From positions 1 to 15,019 of the forward strand of contig CAZODQ010000023.1 in the NCBI GenBank assembly GCA_964578625.1: a DNA stretch of 15,019 bases. The letters run 5' to 3'. The notes below the pieces were generated by a model. That model was not told the origin of the DNA. It worked only from the letters and a program-made list of their open reading frames with translations, and did no database searches. Shown piece after piece: positions 6,064-13,444 of the stretch. Within the stretch, counting starts at the first letter, position 1; every line of letters begins with the position of its first letter. The stretch comes from CAZBSE01 sp964578625 (lineage in GTDB: Bacteria > Actinomycetota > Humimicrobiia > Humimicrobiales > Humimicrobiaceae). A program made the translations under genes and the position numbers.

Positions 6064-6092
6064 ATTATAAGATTTTGAATACAATTTGTTAA
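6064..6092 (-). promoter_or_regulatory. Promoter of the VIT-like gene
   Basis: The minus strand has TTAACA (6087-6092, 5 of 6 to the -35 consensus), a 17-nt spacer and a perfect TATAAT (6064-6069). It is the best match to a housekeeping promoter in the window and gives a leader of about 100 nt. The remainder of the intergenic stretch (6093-6161) shows nothing else. Confidence 0.7.
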
Positions 6093-6161
6093 TACTGATT
6101 TATATTAATTACGGAGTAAAAAATTGCTGCTTCTTAAACAGAAATAGAAATTCTTAGATTT

Positions 6162-8279
6162 TTATCCTACAGCTACTTTTTCATTAAAGGCTTTAACACC
6201 CAGGACTTCATTTATAAAAATCTCAACAAGCTTTGGATCAAATTGTGTCCCGCTACACCTTCTTAATTCTATAACTGCTTCAGCCTTGCTCATTTTCCTT
6301 TTATAGGGCCTGCCGTTCCTCATAACATCATATGCGTCAACAATAGATATTATTCTCGCTTCAACAGGTATCTTACTCCCCTTCAATCCTTTGGGATAAC
6401 CAGTCCCATTCCACCACTCGTGATGACAGAGAATACCATCGGCCACATGAGCAATTTGCTTAGTAGATTTAGCTATATTACTTCCTATTACCGGATGTTT
6501 TTTTATAGCCTCCCATTCATCTTCTGTTAGTTTGGTCTTTTTTAACAGGATTTCTTCCGTGATCGCTATTTTTCCTATATCATGAAGTGAAGAAAGAAGA
6601 GATAAATCATTTAGTATATTTTCACTCAAACCTACATTTCTTCCCAGCTTTCGTGCAAAATCATTCAGGCGTCTTGCATGTGTCTCTGTTTCATGGCTCT
6701 TTTCAAAAAGAGTCCTTTCCAGGGAAGCTATTATAGAACTTGCAACGCTTTTCTTCTCAATTAATTTTCTCTTAAACATATTATTCTCAGCTTCTATAAT
6801 TACCTCATTGATGTTCTCTGTAGAATATTCTTTAGTAGACGAACCAAGTGCCATACTCATAGGCAGATCCCCGCTTTTATAATCTTCGATACCCTGTCTT
6901 ATTCTTTCCAATATCCTACCGGCTTCTTTTTGTGATGTATTCGGGAAAATAAAAGCAAACTCATCTCCGGCCCATCTGGTTATAATACTTCCTTTTCTGA
7001 CTGTTCTTTCAAAGACTTTTGCAAGATTACAGAGCAACAAATCTCCCTGCTTGTGACCAAAAGCTTCATTTATAGTCTTCAGCCCATTAACGCCGCCTAT
7101 TACTATACTCAATGGAAGCTGCATGGCTGTGTCTAATTTTTTTATCTGCATTTCAAAGTAAGATTTATTATGGAGACCTGTTAAATTATCATGAAAACCC
7201 AAGTACTTTATTTCTTCTTCCGATTTTATTCTATCAGTAATATCTCTAATCACCACGGATTTACCAATCATAATACCCTGAAAGTCCTTTACACTCGAAA
7301 CAGAAAGTTCATAATATAGTACTTTTCCCTTATTATTGATTTTAATTTCTTTTCTGCTTATTGCTTTATTTCCATTCAGGACACCGTTTATTACTATATT
7401 TGGGAATAATTGAATTATATCTTCTCCCAGTATGCTTCTATCAGCAACATCCAATATCTTCACCGCCGAAGGGTTAAAATTTATAATCTTATTTTCAAGG
7501 TTCAATATTAAAACGCCGTCATTCATACTATCTATTACATTATTTATTGCTATAGGCAGTATTACACGCTTTCTTTTACGGTCTAATAAAAGCACCATAA
7601 ATATGATACCAATAGTAATGATAATGGGGGCTATTCTGAAATAGTAAAAAGGTTTTATCTTAAAAACTTCAAAAGCACCTGTCATAAGTGCGGCAGCTAT
7701 TACAGGCGCTATCAACCATTTTTGCCAACTATAGTAATAATTCGCTTTTGAAAGGGCTCTAAAAACTAAAATTAAGCCAAATATTTCAACAGCAACCGAA
7801 AATGAAATAAATATCCAAAAAAATACTCCATAATCTCCCATCAGCACAATAGGTCCAGTTTCACTCAAATATAATCTTTTCCAGATAAGTCCGTGAAATT
7901 CATTGGTAAAAGCCAGCATCACCGCTACTCCCGGTATAGTTGAAATAAGGTATATAGTTTTATAATTAATATACTCGCTGTGGTTTGACATCTTAAGAGC
8001 AATTAAAAACCATAAAACCGGCAGTGCTGCAATTCCAGTAAAAGCAACCTTCTCAAGTATTACTTTTAAGGAAAAAGAGAGAAAACTGTGTTTCAGGTAT
8101 TCTGCAGTCATTACACCTATCATAAAATATAGAAGAAGCATTAATTGATAGTTTTGGGTCTTTTTACAATACCTTAGTATATAAAAAGCCATTGACAGAG
8201 AAAACAATATGAATACCAGAAATATATTCAAATAAACATTGCTATTCCACACTATATTTTTCCTTTCCCCCACCGGCAA
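6162..8279 (-). CDS. 7TM-PAS-GGDEF-HD-GYP protein, probable c-di-GMP phosphodiesterase
   Basis: A membrane-bound signalling protein of up to 705 residues. Residues 14-232 hold about seven membrane helices (7TM histidine-kinase-type sensor). Residues 245-355 are a PAS domain (VIDSMNDGVLILN ... IRDITDR), 360-515 a GGDEF domain and 518-695 an HD-GYP domain. The GGDEF looks inactive: the signature is AGDEF (437-441), the metal-binding Asp of the usual GDVNGLK segment is Gly396 (GGVNGLK), and the RxxD inhibitory site is RKGS. The HD-GYP is intact: HDIGK (566-570), HHEWWNGTGYP (619-629) and the DAYD segment. Net activity should be c-di-GMP breakdown in response to a membrane or small-molecule cue. 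The TTG start has AAGAGG 8 nt upstream. GTG at 8252 (696 residues), with AAAGGA 8 nt upstream, is equally plausible. It lies 12 nt after a small HTH gene and is probably co-transcribed with it. Confidence 0.9.
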   Translation of the reverse strand: MPVGERKNIVWNSNVYLNIFLVFILFSLSMAFYILRYCKKTQNYQLMLLLYFMIGVMTAEYLKHSFLSFSLKVILEKVAFTGIAALPVLWFLIALKMSNHSEYINYKTIYLISTIPGVAVMLAFTNEFHGLIWKRLYLSETGPIVLMGDYGVFFWIFISFSVAVEIFGLILVFRALSKANYYYSWQKWLIAPVIAAALMTGAFEVFKIKPFYYFRIAPIIITIGIIFMVLLLDRKRKRVILPIAINNVIDSMNDGVLILNLENKIINFNPSAVKILDVADRSILGEDIIQLFPNIVINGVLNGNKAISRKEIKINNKGKVLYYELSVSSVKDFQGIMIGKSVVIRDITDRIKSEEEIKYLGFHDNLTGLHNKSYFEMQIKKLDTAMQLPLSIVIGGVNGLKTINEAFGHKQGDLLLCNLAKVFERTVRKGSIITRWAGDEFAFIFPNTSQKEAGRILERIRQGIEDYKSGDLPMSMALGSSTKEYSTENINEVIIEAENNMFKRKLIEKKSVASSIIASLERTLFEKSHETETHARRLNDFARKLGRNVGLSENILNDLSLLSSLHDIGKIAITEEILLKKTKLTEDEWEAIKKHPVIGSNIAKSTKQIAHVADGILCHHEWWNGTGYPKGLKGSKIPVEARIISIVDAYDVMRNGRPYKRKMSKAEAVIELRRCSGTQFDPKLVEIFINEVLGVKAFNEKVAVG

Positions 8280-8291
8280 TGTACAAGCCTC

Positions 8292-8480
8292 TTATCCTGC
8301 TTTTACTTTTATTTCACCTTCATCTTTTTTAAACAAAACCAGTTCCTCTTCCGGTATATACCAGCTTTTCCCGACCTTTTTTGCTTTAAACAGACCGGAT
8401 TTGCACCACCTTCTTATGGTAACCGGCTTTACTTTTAGTATTTTTGCCGCTTCTTTGACCTTGTATAAATTTGGCAGCAT
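8292..8480 (-). CDS. Small excisionase/MerR-like helix-turn-helix protein
   Basis: A 62-residue basic protein whose whole length is one DNA-binding domain of the HTH_17/excisionase type. YKVKEAAKILKVKPVTIRRWCKSGLFKAKKVGKSWYIPEEEL (6-47) shows the helix-turn-helix and the wing with KSWYIP. No integrase or other mobile-element gene is near, so excisionase function is unlikely. GGAGA (8491-8495) lies 10 nt before the ATG. It is the first gene of a two-gene unit with the HD-GYP protein, 12 nt apart, so it may regulate that unit. Three 10-bp-spaced copies of a TACTTTAT-like sequence at 8504-8531, between promoter and ribosome site, are a candidate binding site. Confidence 0.85.
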   Translation of the reverse strand: MLPNLYKVKEAAKILKVKPVTIRRWCKSGLFKAKKVGKSWYIPEEELVLFKKDEGEIKVKAG

Positions 8481-8503
8481 TTTTAATCATTCTCCAAACT
8501 AAT

Positions 8504-8531
8504 TATAAGTACAATAAAGTATCATAAAGTA
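8504..8531 (-). repeat. Three 10-bp-phased repeats upstream of the HTH gene
   Basis: The plus strand has ATAAAGTA at 8524-8531 and 8514-8521, plus the shorter ATAAGTA at 8505-8511, all on one face of the helix at about 10-bp spacing. They fall in the leader of the HTH/HD-GYP unit, just upstream of its ribosome site. They could be an operator for autoregulation by the HTH protein, but the surrounding DNA is very AT-rich. Confidence 0.4.
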
Positions 8532-8537
8532 ATATTT

Positions 8538-8566
8538 ATATTAATATAATTATACAAAAAAGTCAA
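8538..8566 (-). promoter_or_regulatory. Promoter of the HTH/HD-GYP unit
   Basis: The minus strand reads -35 TTGACT (8561-8566, 5 of 6), 17-nt spacer, -10 TAATAT (8538-8543, 4 of 6). The predicted start lies just upstream of the 10-bp repeats. The remaining bases up to the SPFH gene (8567-8673) contain a G-run at 8623-8635 and no clear terminator hairpin. Confidence 0.5.
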
Positions 8567-8673
8567 AGCTATTATATATAAATATTATATAACTAAAGTA
8601 TTAATAAAATAATTAAAATAAAGGGGTAGGGTAGGATAAGATATATCTAAGTTCCTCTTAAGTCCCTGTATGT

Positions 8674-9582
8674 CTATTCGCTAGCTTGTGCTCCTGTCTC
8701 ACTCTCTGGTGTTAACACATAAGAGCTATCGAATTGTTCCTGAAGATTGCTCAAATCAATAAATGGGATGACTCCTGTTTCAGGCAGAATTCCCCATGAA
8801 ATATTGGGCGATAATTTTTGAATAAACTCAAGCTGTATTATCTGCGGATATTCCCGCAGTGCCTCGCCTTTAATTTCAATTTGTTTTGCTTCAGCTTCAG
8901 CCTGGATTATCGCCTGTTCTTTTTTTATTTTTTCCTGTTCAAGTTTATTCTGTTCTACTTCGATCTTCTCCTCTTCAATTTGTTTTTCCTCCAGAACATT
9001 AAAGTACTCTTCAGTAAAGTTGATTTTTCTTAGCAAGAATTCATCTAATATTATTCCGTTTTCCTCGAATATTGGTTCTAATGTACTTCCTATCTCCTCT
9101 TGGACACCAAATACACCAAAGGAATAAAGTTGAGCAGCAGTATATTTTTTAGGTATATTTCTGGACAGGGACCTTGCCTCTGTTTTTACTACTTTCTCTA
9201 CCAGATCATCCATGGTGCCTATATTGTTTAATATCCACTCTGCTTGCTTGCCTTCAATAGAAAATCTAATTGTTAAATTTAATTCTACCTGCTGGCCGTC
9301 TGAAGAAGTTGTGTCTACTGTATAATCAGGATAATTAGCCTGGCTGGTCTCTGGAAAATCACTTGCCTCATAAGTCACCTGTCTTGTTGAGTAATTTACT
9401 GTATTCTGTATAAATGGTATTTTCATATGCAATCCGGGATAATAAGTAACTCCTACTGTCTTACCAAACTGAGTAAGAACTCTTACATTTCCGGCCTGGA
9501 CTATGACAAAACTATTTATAATTACAAGCAGCGCTACAACGAACACAACGACCCCGATAATAATTTTAGGAACAAACTTCAT
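8674..9582 (-). CDS. SPFH/Band 7 (prohibitin-like) membrane protein
   Basis: A 302-residue membrane-anchored scaffold protein. One N-terminal helix (residues 5-29, VPKIIIGVVVFVVALLVIIN) is followed by the SPFH/Band 7 domain (about 30-195; EGVRVL-like start AGNVRVLTQFGK, PGLHMKIPFIQNTV, and the SRNIPKKYTAAQLYS segment). A strongly charged coiled coil follows (about 194-245, rich in EEEKIEVEQNKLEQEK-type heptads), then a short polar tail. The layout is that of bacterial prohibitin homologues and of HflK/HflC. A partner hflC is not adjacent and no NfeD protease is present, so a single-subunit prohibitin-like oligomer is more likely than HflKC. GGAGG (9590-9594) lies 7 nt before the ATG. It is a single gene. 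In the family such proteins build ring oligomers that organise membrane domains and modulate proteases; the client here is unknown. Confidence 0.88.
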   Translation of the reverse strand: MKFVPKIIIGVVVFVVALLVIINSFVIVQAGNVRVLTQFGKTVGVTYYPGLHMKIPFIQNTVNYSTRQVTYEASDFPETSQANYPDYTVDTTSSDGQQVELNLTIRFSIEGKQAEWILNNIGTMDDLVEKVVKTEARSLSRNIPKKYTAAQLYSFGVFGVQEEIGSTLEPIFEENGIILDEFLLRKINFTEEYFNVLEEKQIEEEKIEVEQNKLEQEKIKKEQAIIQAEAEAKQIEIKGEALREYPQIIQLEFIQKLSPNISWGILPETGVIPFIDLSNLQEQFDSSYVLTPESETGAQASE

Positions 9583-9652
9583 TTTTATACCTCCATATTA
9601 AATATTTAGTAATTTATATTAAAAATATTTTCATAAAATATACTATCATATG

Positions 9653-10039
9653 TCAACCAAATAAAAAATTTCCCCAACATCTTTTCCGGTCACAAACAAA
9701 GAAAAGATGACTCTTGCATTTACAGTCTGATGACCCAAAGCCCATCACAGGTTTTGCTATAGTCCCTGCTTTTTCTGCAATATTACACTCCATTTTCTTA
9801 TTGGATTCAAGACAATACACACAATCAATATTCACATACCTGTTTGACAGAAAATAATCAATATGCCAGAAATTATTTTTTTTTCTTCCCAAATGTCTTG
9901 ATACCCTTTTTTCTATCCCATTTAGGGCTGAACCTATATATAGATAAAAGCCTTTTGTGAAGTCAATAACTCCGAATTTCCCAATTCGTATTGATTGAGA
10001 TTTCCTGCAATTTATCAATAAGCAGTATACGCCTTTCAT
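9653..10039 (-). CDS. GIY-YIG domain protein of the DUF123 family
   Basis: A 128-residue protein of the compact GIY-YIG family known as DUF123 (COG1833). MKGVYCLLI is the GIY equivalent and KGFYLYIGSALNG the YIG segment, with the Arg in EKRVSRHL and HIDYFL following. The family's C-terminal signature is present as IAKPVMGFGSSDCKCKSHLFF. GIY-YIG domains cut nucleic acids, but members of this branch have no settled substrate, so a DNA-repair or processing role is only an inference. The start chosen is ATG at 10039, which opens with the family's usual MKGVY; an in-frame TTG at 10066 would add nine residues but has no ribosome site. It is the last gene of the mnmG-to-lipA run, 40 nt after lipA. 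Its stop overlaps TTGACA (9651-9656), a possible -35 for the SPFH gene with no convincing -10. Confidence 0.85.
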   Translation of the reverse strand: MKGVYCLLINCRKSQSIRIGKFGVIDFTKGFYLYIGSALNGIEKRVSRHLGRKKNNFWHIDYFLSNRYVNIDCVYCLESNKKMECNIAEKAGTIAKPVMGFGSSDCKCKSHLFFVCDRKRCWGNFLFG

Positions 10040-10079
10040 ATCAACCTGATTACTTATCCTGGACAATTAATATTATCGC

Positions 10080-10985
10080 TTAATTTACTTTGTCCTTCCT
10101 ATGGCTTTCCTCTTTTAAAATTTTATCAAGTATGATATTTGCACCATAGGAGGATCTTACAAATATACCGCTTGACACTGATTTAAAATTAAAGCTCTCT
10201 GCCATTTCTTTTATTTTACCGAACTCTTCCGGCCTGTAATACCTCTGGACCGGGAGGTTTGAATTAGAAGGTCTTAGATACTGACCTATGGTTACAATAT
10301 CGCAAGCCACCCCTTCCAAGTCTGAAACCAGTCTCTCTATCTCCTCTCTTTTCTCCCCAAGTCCCAGCATAAAACCAGACTTTGTATAAGTTCCGGGCTT
10401 TAATACTTTAATCGATTTTAATATACCAAGCGATATCTCATAATTTGAATTTCTCCTAACCCTTTTATAATTTTCTCTTACAGTTTCCATATTATGGCCT
10501 AATACATTCAAATCCTCTGAAAGAAGCACCTTCAGACTATTGGTATCTCCTTTAAAATCAGGTATCAGGCATTCTATCCTTGTATAAGGGTTCAATTTTC
10601 TTATTTCATTCACAGTCATTGCAAAATGAGCACTTCCCCCATCGCTTAAATCATCCCTTGTTACTGAAGTAATAACCACGTGTTTTAATTTCGCCTCTTT
10701 TACCGCCTCTGCTACTCTGTAAGGCTCGTCTAAAGCTAATTTTTCCGGCTTCCCTGACTTTATGCCGCAGAAACCGCAGTTTCTGGTACAAATATCACCC
10801 ATCAGCATAAAAGTTGCAGTTTTTTTACTAAAGCATTCAAAAATGTTGGGACATTTTGCACTCTGGCATACAGTATTCAAATGTAAACTGTGTATTAGAT
10901 TTCTTATCTGATTTATATTTGAGTTATTTAAACTTATTTTCTTCTTAAGCCAGTAAGGTTTACTATCCAAAAATTTTACCCGCAA
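10080..10985 (-). CDS. lipA: Lipoyl synthase, radical SAM
   Basis: Inserts two sulfurs into the octanoyl group on lipoyl domains (pyruvate/2-oxoacid dehydrogenase E2, glycine cleavage H protein). The 301 residues are the normal length. The auxiliary cluster cysteines are CQSAKCPNIFEC (Cys40, 45, 51), the radical SAM cluster is CTRNCGFC (Cys66, 70, 73), and the C-terminal RSSY motif that ligates the auxiliary cluster is at 277-280. SVTRDDLSDGG and HNMETV are also typical. The start is TTG at 10985, 23 nt inside the end of parB; GGAGAGG lies just upstream with only about 4 nt from GGAG, and no ATG or GTG is available. The overlap implies translational coupling to parB. Neither the octanoyl transferase lipB nor a lipoate ligase is in the window. 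Confidence 0.96.
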   Translation of the reverse strand: MRVKFLDSKPYWLKKKISLNNSNINQIRNLIHSLHLNTVCQSAKCPNIFECFSKKTATFMLMGDICTRNCGFCGIKSGKPEKLALDEPYRVAEAVKEAKLKHVVITSVTRDDLSDGGSAHFAMTVNEIRKLNPYTRIECLIPDFKGDTNSLKVLLSEDLNVLGHNMETVRENYKRVRRNSNYEISLGILKSIKVLKPGTYTKSGFMLGLGEKREEIERLVSDLEGVACDIVTIGQYLRPSNSNLPVQRYYRPEEFGKIKEMAESFNFKSVSSGIFVRSSYGANIILDKILKEESHRKDKVN

Positions 10986-11820
10986 TCCTCTCCAAGTCTC
11001 TTACAGAACCAAATTCTATTACAATTTTCCCCTTTTTTCTCCCCATAGTTATTTTTACCGGAGCATTAAGGTATCCGGACATTCTTTTAGAGATTTCCGG
11101 AAGTTTACTGAACTGTAGAACTTTTTTTGCTGCGGCAGTACCCGCGCGTTCCCTTTTTCTTCCTGCTATCCTTTCTATATCTCTGACGCTCAGGCCATTT
11201 CTGACGATAAGGTTTGCGATCTTCACCCTATTTTTTTCTTCTATCCCAAGCAATGATCTGGCATGTCCCTCACTTAATTTTCCTTCATCTATTAATTTCT
11301 GAATCTCTGCAGGAAGGGAAAGTAGTCTTAATGAATTCGTTATCGATGTCCTGCTCTTTCCTATTCTTTTTGAAAGTTTGTCATGAGTAATTTTAAATTC
11401 ATCTATAAGCTGCTTAAATGTATAAGCCTTTTCCATTGGATTTAAATCATCCCTGTGTAAATTTTCAATCAAAGCCATCTCCAAAGAAGATACATCATTA
11501 ACATCTTTGACTATAATAGATGGAATGGTGTTAATGCCAGTCTTTTTAATAGCCCTGTATCTTCTTTCTCCTATAACGATTTCGTATTTATCTTTCTTGT
11601 CCAGCTCCCTGACCATGATTGGTTGAATAACTCCGAATTCCTTAATTGACTCAGCAAGTTCATTCAATGAATCATCATTAAAATTATTCCTCGGCTGGTT
11701 TTTATTTGGAACAATCATATCTAATGATAATTCAACTATTGTATTGGACTCGCTTTCGGAGGGCTTGCCTATGCTTGGTATTAACGCATTAAGCCCCCTT
11801 CCCAAACCTCTCTTAGCCAT
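10963..11820 (-). CDS. parB: Chromosome-partition protein ParB/Spo0J
   Basis: Binds parS and, as a CTP-dependent clamp, spreads on origin DNA to load SMC. The 285 residues contain, in order: the ParA-stimulating N terminus KRGLGRGLNALIP (3-15), the CTP-binding motifs NQPR (41-44), GERRYRA (84-90) and ENLHRDDLNPMEKA (120-133), the helix-turn-helix (about 145-166, THDKLSKRIGKSRTSITNSLRLL), and a C-terminal dimerisation region. The ATG overlaps the end of parA by 8 nt (ATGGCTAA), so the pair is coupled. No consensus parS (TGTTTCACGTGAAACA) was found by eye in the window; the sites are probably elsewhere near the origin. Confidence 0.97.
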   Translation of the reverse strand: MAKRGLGRGLNALIPSIGKPSESESNTIVELSLDMIVPNKNQPRNNFNDDSLNELAESIKEFGVIQPIMVRELDKKDKYEIVIGERRYRAIKKTGINTIPSIIVKDVNDVSSLEMALIENLHRDDLNPMEKAYTFKQLIDEFKITHDKLSKRIGKSRTSITNSLRLLSLPAEIQKLIDEGKLSEGHARSLLGIEEKNRVKIANLIVRNGLSVRDIERIAGRKRERAGTAAAKKVLQFSKLPEISKRMSGYLNAPVKITMGRKKGKIVIEFGSVRDLERIAGKIFG

Positions 11821-12637
11821 TTTTTATCACTTCCTTTGTAAAATTGCCGTAAGCCTCCGCTCCCTTACAATCAGGGTCATACTCCATTATAGGTTTACCA
11901 TAACTTGGTGCTTCGCTGAGTCTTACATTTCTGGGAATAATTGTCTTATATACTCTCTCTGAAAAAAATTTCTTGACCTCTTCGATTACCTGCTCGGCAA
12001 GTTTTAGCCTGGGATCATACATAGTCATTATAGCTCCCTTTATTTTCAATTTATCATTTAAATTCTTTTTTACTAGATTTATGGTATTTAATAGCTGCCC
12101 AAGCCCTTCCAGGGCATAGTATTCACATTGTATGGGTATGATTACTTCTTTAGCTGCTGCTAAAGCATTTATTGTTAAAAGTCCCAAAGCCGGAGGACAA
12201 TCAATCAATATAAAATCATAATCCTTTTCAATTTTATCTATTGCTTCTTTTAACTTAAACTCCCTTTTTAGACTTGAAACTAATTCCACTTCCGCCCCTG
12301 CAAGCTGTATTGAAGAAGGAAGTATTTTAAGATTTTTGTATGAGGTATTTAAAATTATTCCCCTGGGGTCTCTATCATGAATTAAGACTTCATAAACGGA
12401 TTCTTTTACATCTGCAGGATTCAACCCCAGCCCGCTTGTTGAATTGCTCTGTGGGTCAAGATCGACAAGTAATGTTTTATAGCCATAAGAACTTAGATAA
12501 GCAGATACATTCACTGCCGTAGTACTTTTCCCTACCCCTCCCTTTTGGTTGGTAATAGCAATTACTCTGTTCACGCTTTTTTTACCCAAAGCTTTTTTTA
12601 TTTTTATGTCCCTTAGTACCTTATCTAAAAGTCCCAT
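11813..12637 (-). CDS. parA: Chromosome-partition ATPase ParA/Soj
   Basis: A deviant-Walker ATPase that works with ParB in origin segregation and, in Bacillus, tunes DnaA. Of the 274 residues, the Walker A motif is KGGVGKST (32-39), Walker A' is DLDPQSNST (59-67) and Walker B is FILIDCPP (143-150); NVRLSEAPSYGKP is the usual C-terminal signature. The first 22 residues (MGLLDKVLRDIKIKKALGKK...) precede the point where Soj proteins normally begin (NRVIAITNQKGG). They are basic and could form an amphipathic helix. The ATG at 12637 has no clear ribosome site. The alternative is GTG at residue 22, which would give a standard 253-residue Soj but also lacks a good ribosome site. The 70-nt gap after rsmG holds TGTGTAAA/TGTGTTAA-type repeats but no firm promoter. 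Confidence 0.95.
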   Translation of the reverse strand: MGLLDKVLRDIKIKKALGKKSVNRVIAITNQKGGVGKSTTAVNVSAYLSSYGYKTLLVDLDPQSNSTSGLGLNPADVKESVYEVLIHDRDPRGIILNTSYKNLKILPSSIQLAGAEVELVSSLKREFKLKEAIDKIEKDYDFILIDCPPALGLLTINALAAAKEVIIPIQCEYYALEGLGQLLNTINLVKKNLNDKLKIKGAIMTMYDPRLKLAEQVIEEVKKFFSERVYKTIIPRNVRLSEAPSYGKPIMEYDPDCKGAEAYGNFTKEVIKNG

Positions 12638-12707
12638 TTATCATTAACACTTTTATACTTTTGTTCTTTAACACATTTACACATTGAGTTGCTAATATAA
12701 AATATCC

Positions 12708-13442
12708 CTACTTCAGCGGCTTACTTATTATTTTTTTGAATTTTCGGGGGTATCTGTTAGGAGATTCATTATCTTTTTTTATCACTAAAAAAGCTCTGAA
12801 TTCTTTAAGATATGGAACTTTGACTTCTCGCAAACTTTCTACCCTTCCCCCCAATCTTTGTATGACTTTTCTGCCTTCGTTTAATTCGTCAAACACTTTT
12901 ATACTCTTATATAATATAATTTTACCATTTATTCTGCAAAAAGGAATTATAAATTCACACAGAATATTAAACCTTGCTACTGCTCTTGCCAAAACTATAT
13001 CAAACTTTTCCCGGTATAAGCTTTCCTTTGCAAGTTCTTCTGCTCTACCTTTTATTATCCGGACATTATCAAGTTTTAGCTTCCTTGAAAGCAGGTTTAG
13101 AAATTCTATTTTCTTTTCCTTTTTATCCAGAAGATAAAATAATTTATCATTTAAAAAAATAGATAATATCATCCCCGGCATGCCTGCTCCGGTCCCCACA
13201 TCAAGTATTTTCCTAACATTGCCCTTACTATTAAAAAAATCTTCTCTATATTTTAATATTGAAATAGAGTCTAAAAAATGCCTTATAAGTATATCTTCTT
13301 TTCCTTTTGTTCCTATAAGATTGGTCGATTTATTATACTCATAAACCACATCTATGTATTTATTTATAAGGTTTATTTGATTTGAGGAAAAATCTATTCC
13401 AAGTTCTTTTAATGATAATTTTAAAATATCATCAGTACACAA
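12708..13442 (-). CDS. rsmG: 16S rRNA (guanine-N7) methyltransferase RsmG
   Basis: Methylates G527 (E. coli numbering) of 16S rRNA using SAM. At 244 residues it has the usual length. The SAM-binding motif is ILDVGTGAGMPGMILSI (about 79-95), followed by LLDKKEKKIEFL, the DNVRIIKGRAEEL segment and the ARAVA motif. The N-terminal helical segment with YNKSTNLIG and RHFLDS is typical. The start is TTG at 13442, with AGGTG (13450-13454) 7 nt upstream inside the end of mnmG; no ATG or GTG is available in frame near this point. It begins 2 nt after the mnmG stop, the standard mnmG-rsmG pair, and is probably translated from the same mRNA. Confidence 0.96.
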   Translation of the reverse strand: MCTDDILKLSLKELGIDFSSNQINLINKYIDVVYEYNKSTNLIGTKGKEDILIRHFLDSISILKYREDFFNSKGNVRKILDVGTGAGMPGMILSIFLNDKLFYLLDKKEKKIEFLNLLSRKLKLDNVRIIKGRAEELAKESLYREKFDIVLARAVARFNILCEFIIPFCRINGKIILYKSIKVFDELNEGRKVIQRLGGRVESLREVKVPYLKEFRAFLVIKKDNESPNRYPRKFKKIISKPLK

Positions 13443-13444
13443 AC

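Noticed and set aside
8292..8480. Phage excisionase and hence a mobile element
   Set aside because: No integrase, attachment-site repeat or other phage gene lies nearby; this HTH type is also common in ordinary regulators.
8623..8635. G-run GGGGTAGGGTAGG as a G-quadruplex or telomere-like repeat
   Set aside because: Only three G tracts, the last of two; not enough for a normal three-layer quadruplex and not extended into a repeat array.
8818..9033. Plus-strand open frame rich in Phe, Leu and Tyr opposite the SPFH coiled coil
   Set aside because: It is the antisense of a Glu/Lys-rich coiled coil, which produces such a composition; it has no ribosome site and the sense gene is complete.
12638..12707. 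Replication origin or DnaA-box cluster between rsmG and parA
   Set aside because: No TTATCCACA-like boxes are present and the gap is only 70 bp; the TGTGTAAA-type repeats do not match known origin motifs.
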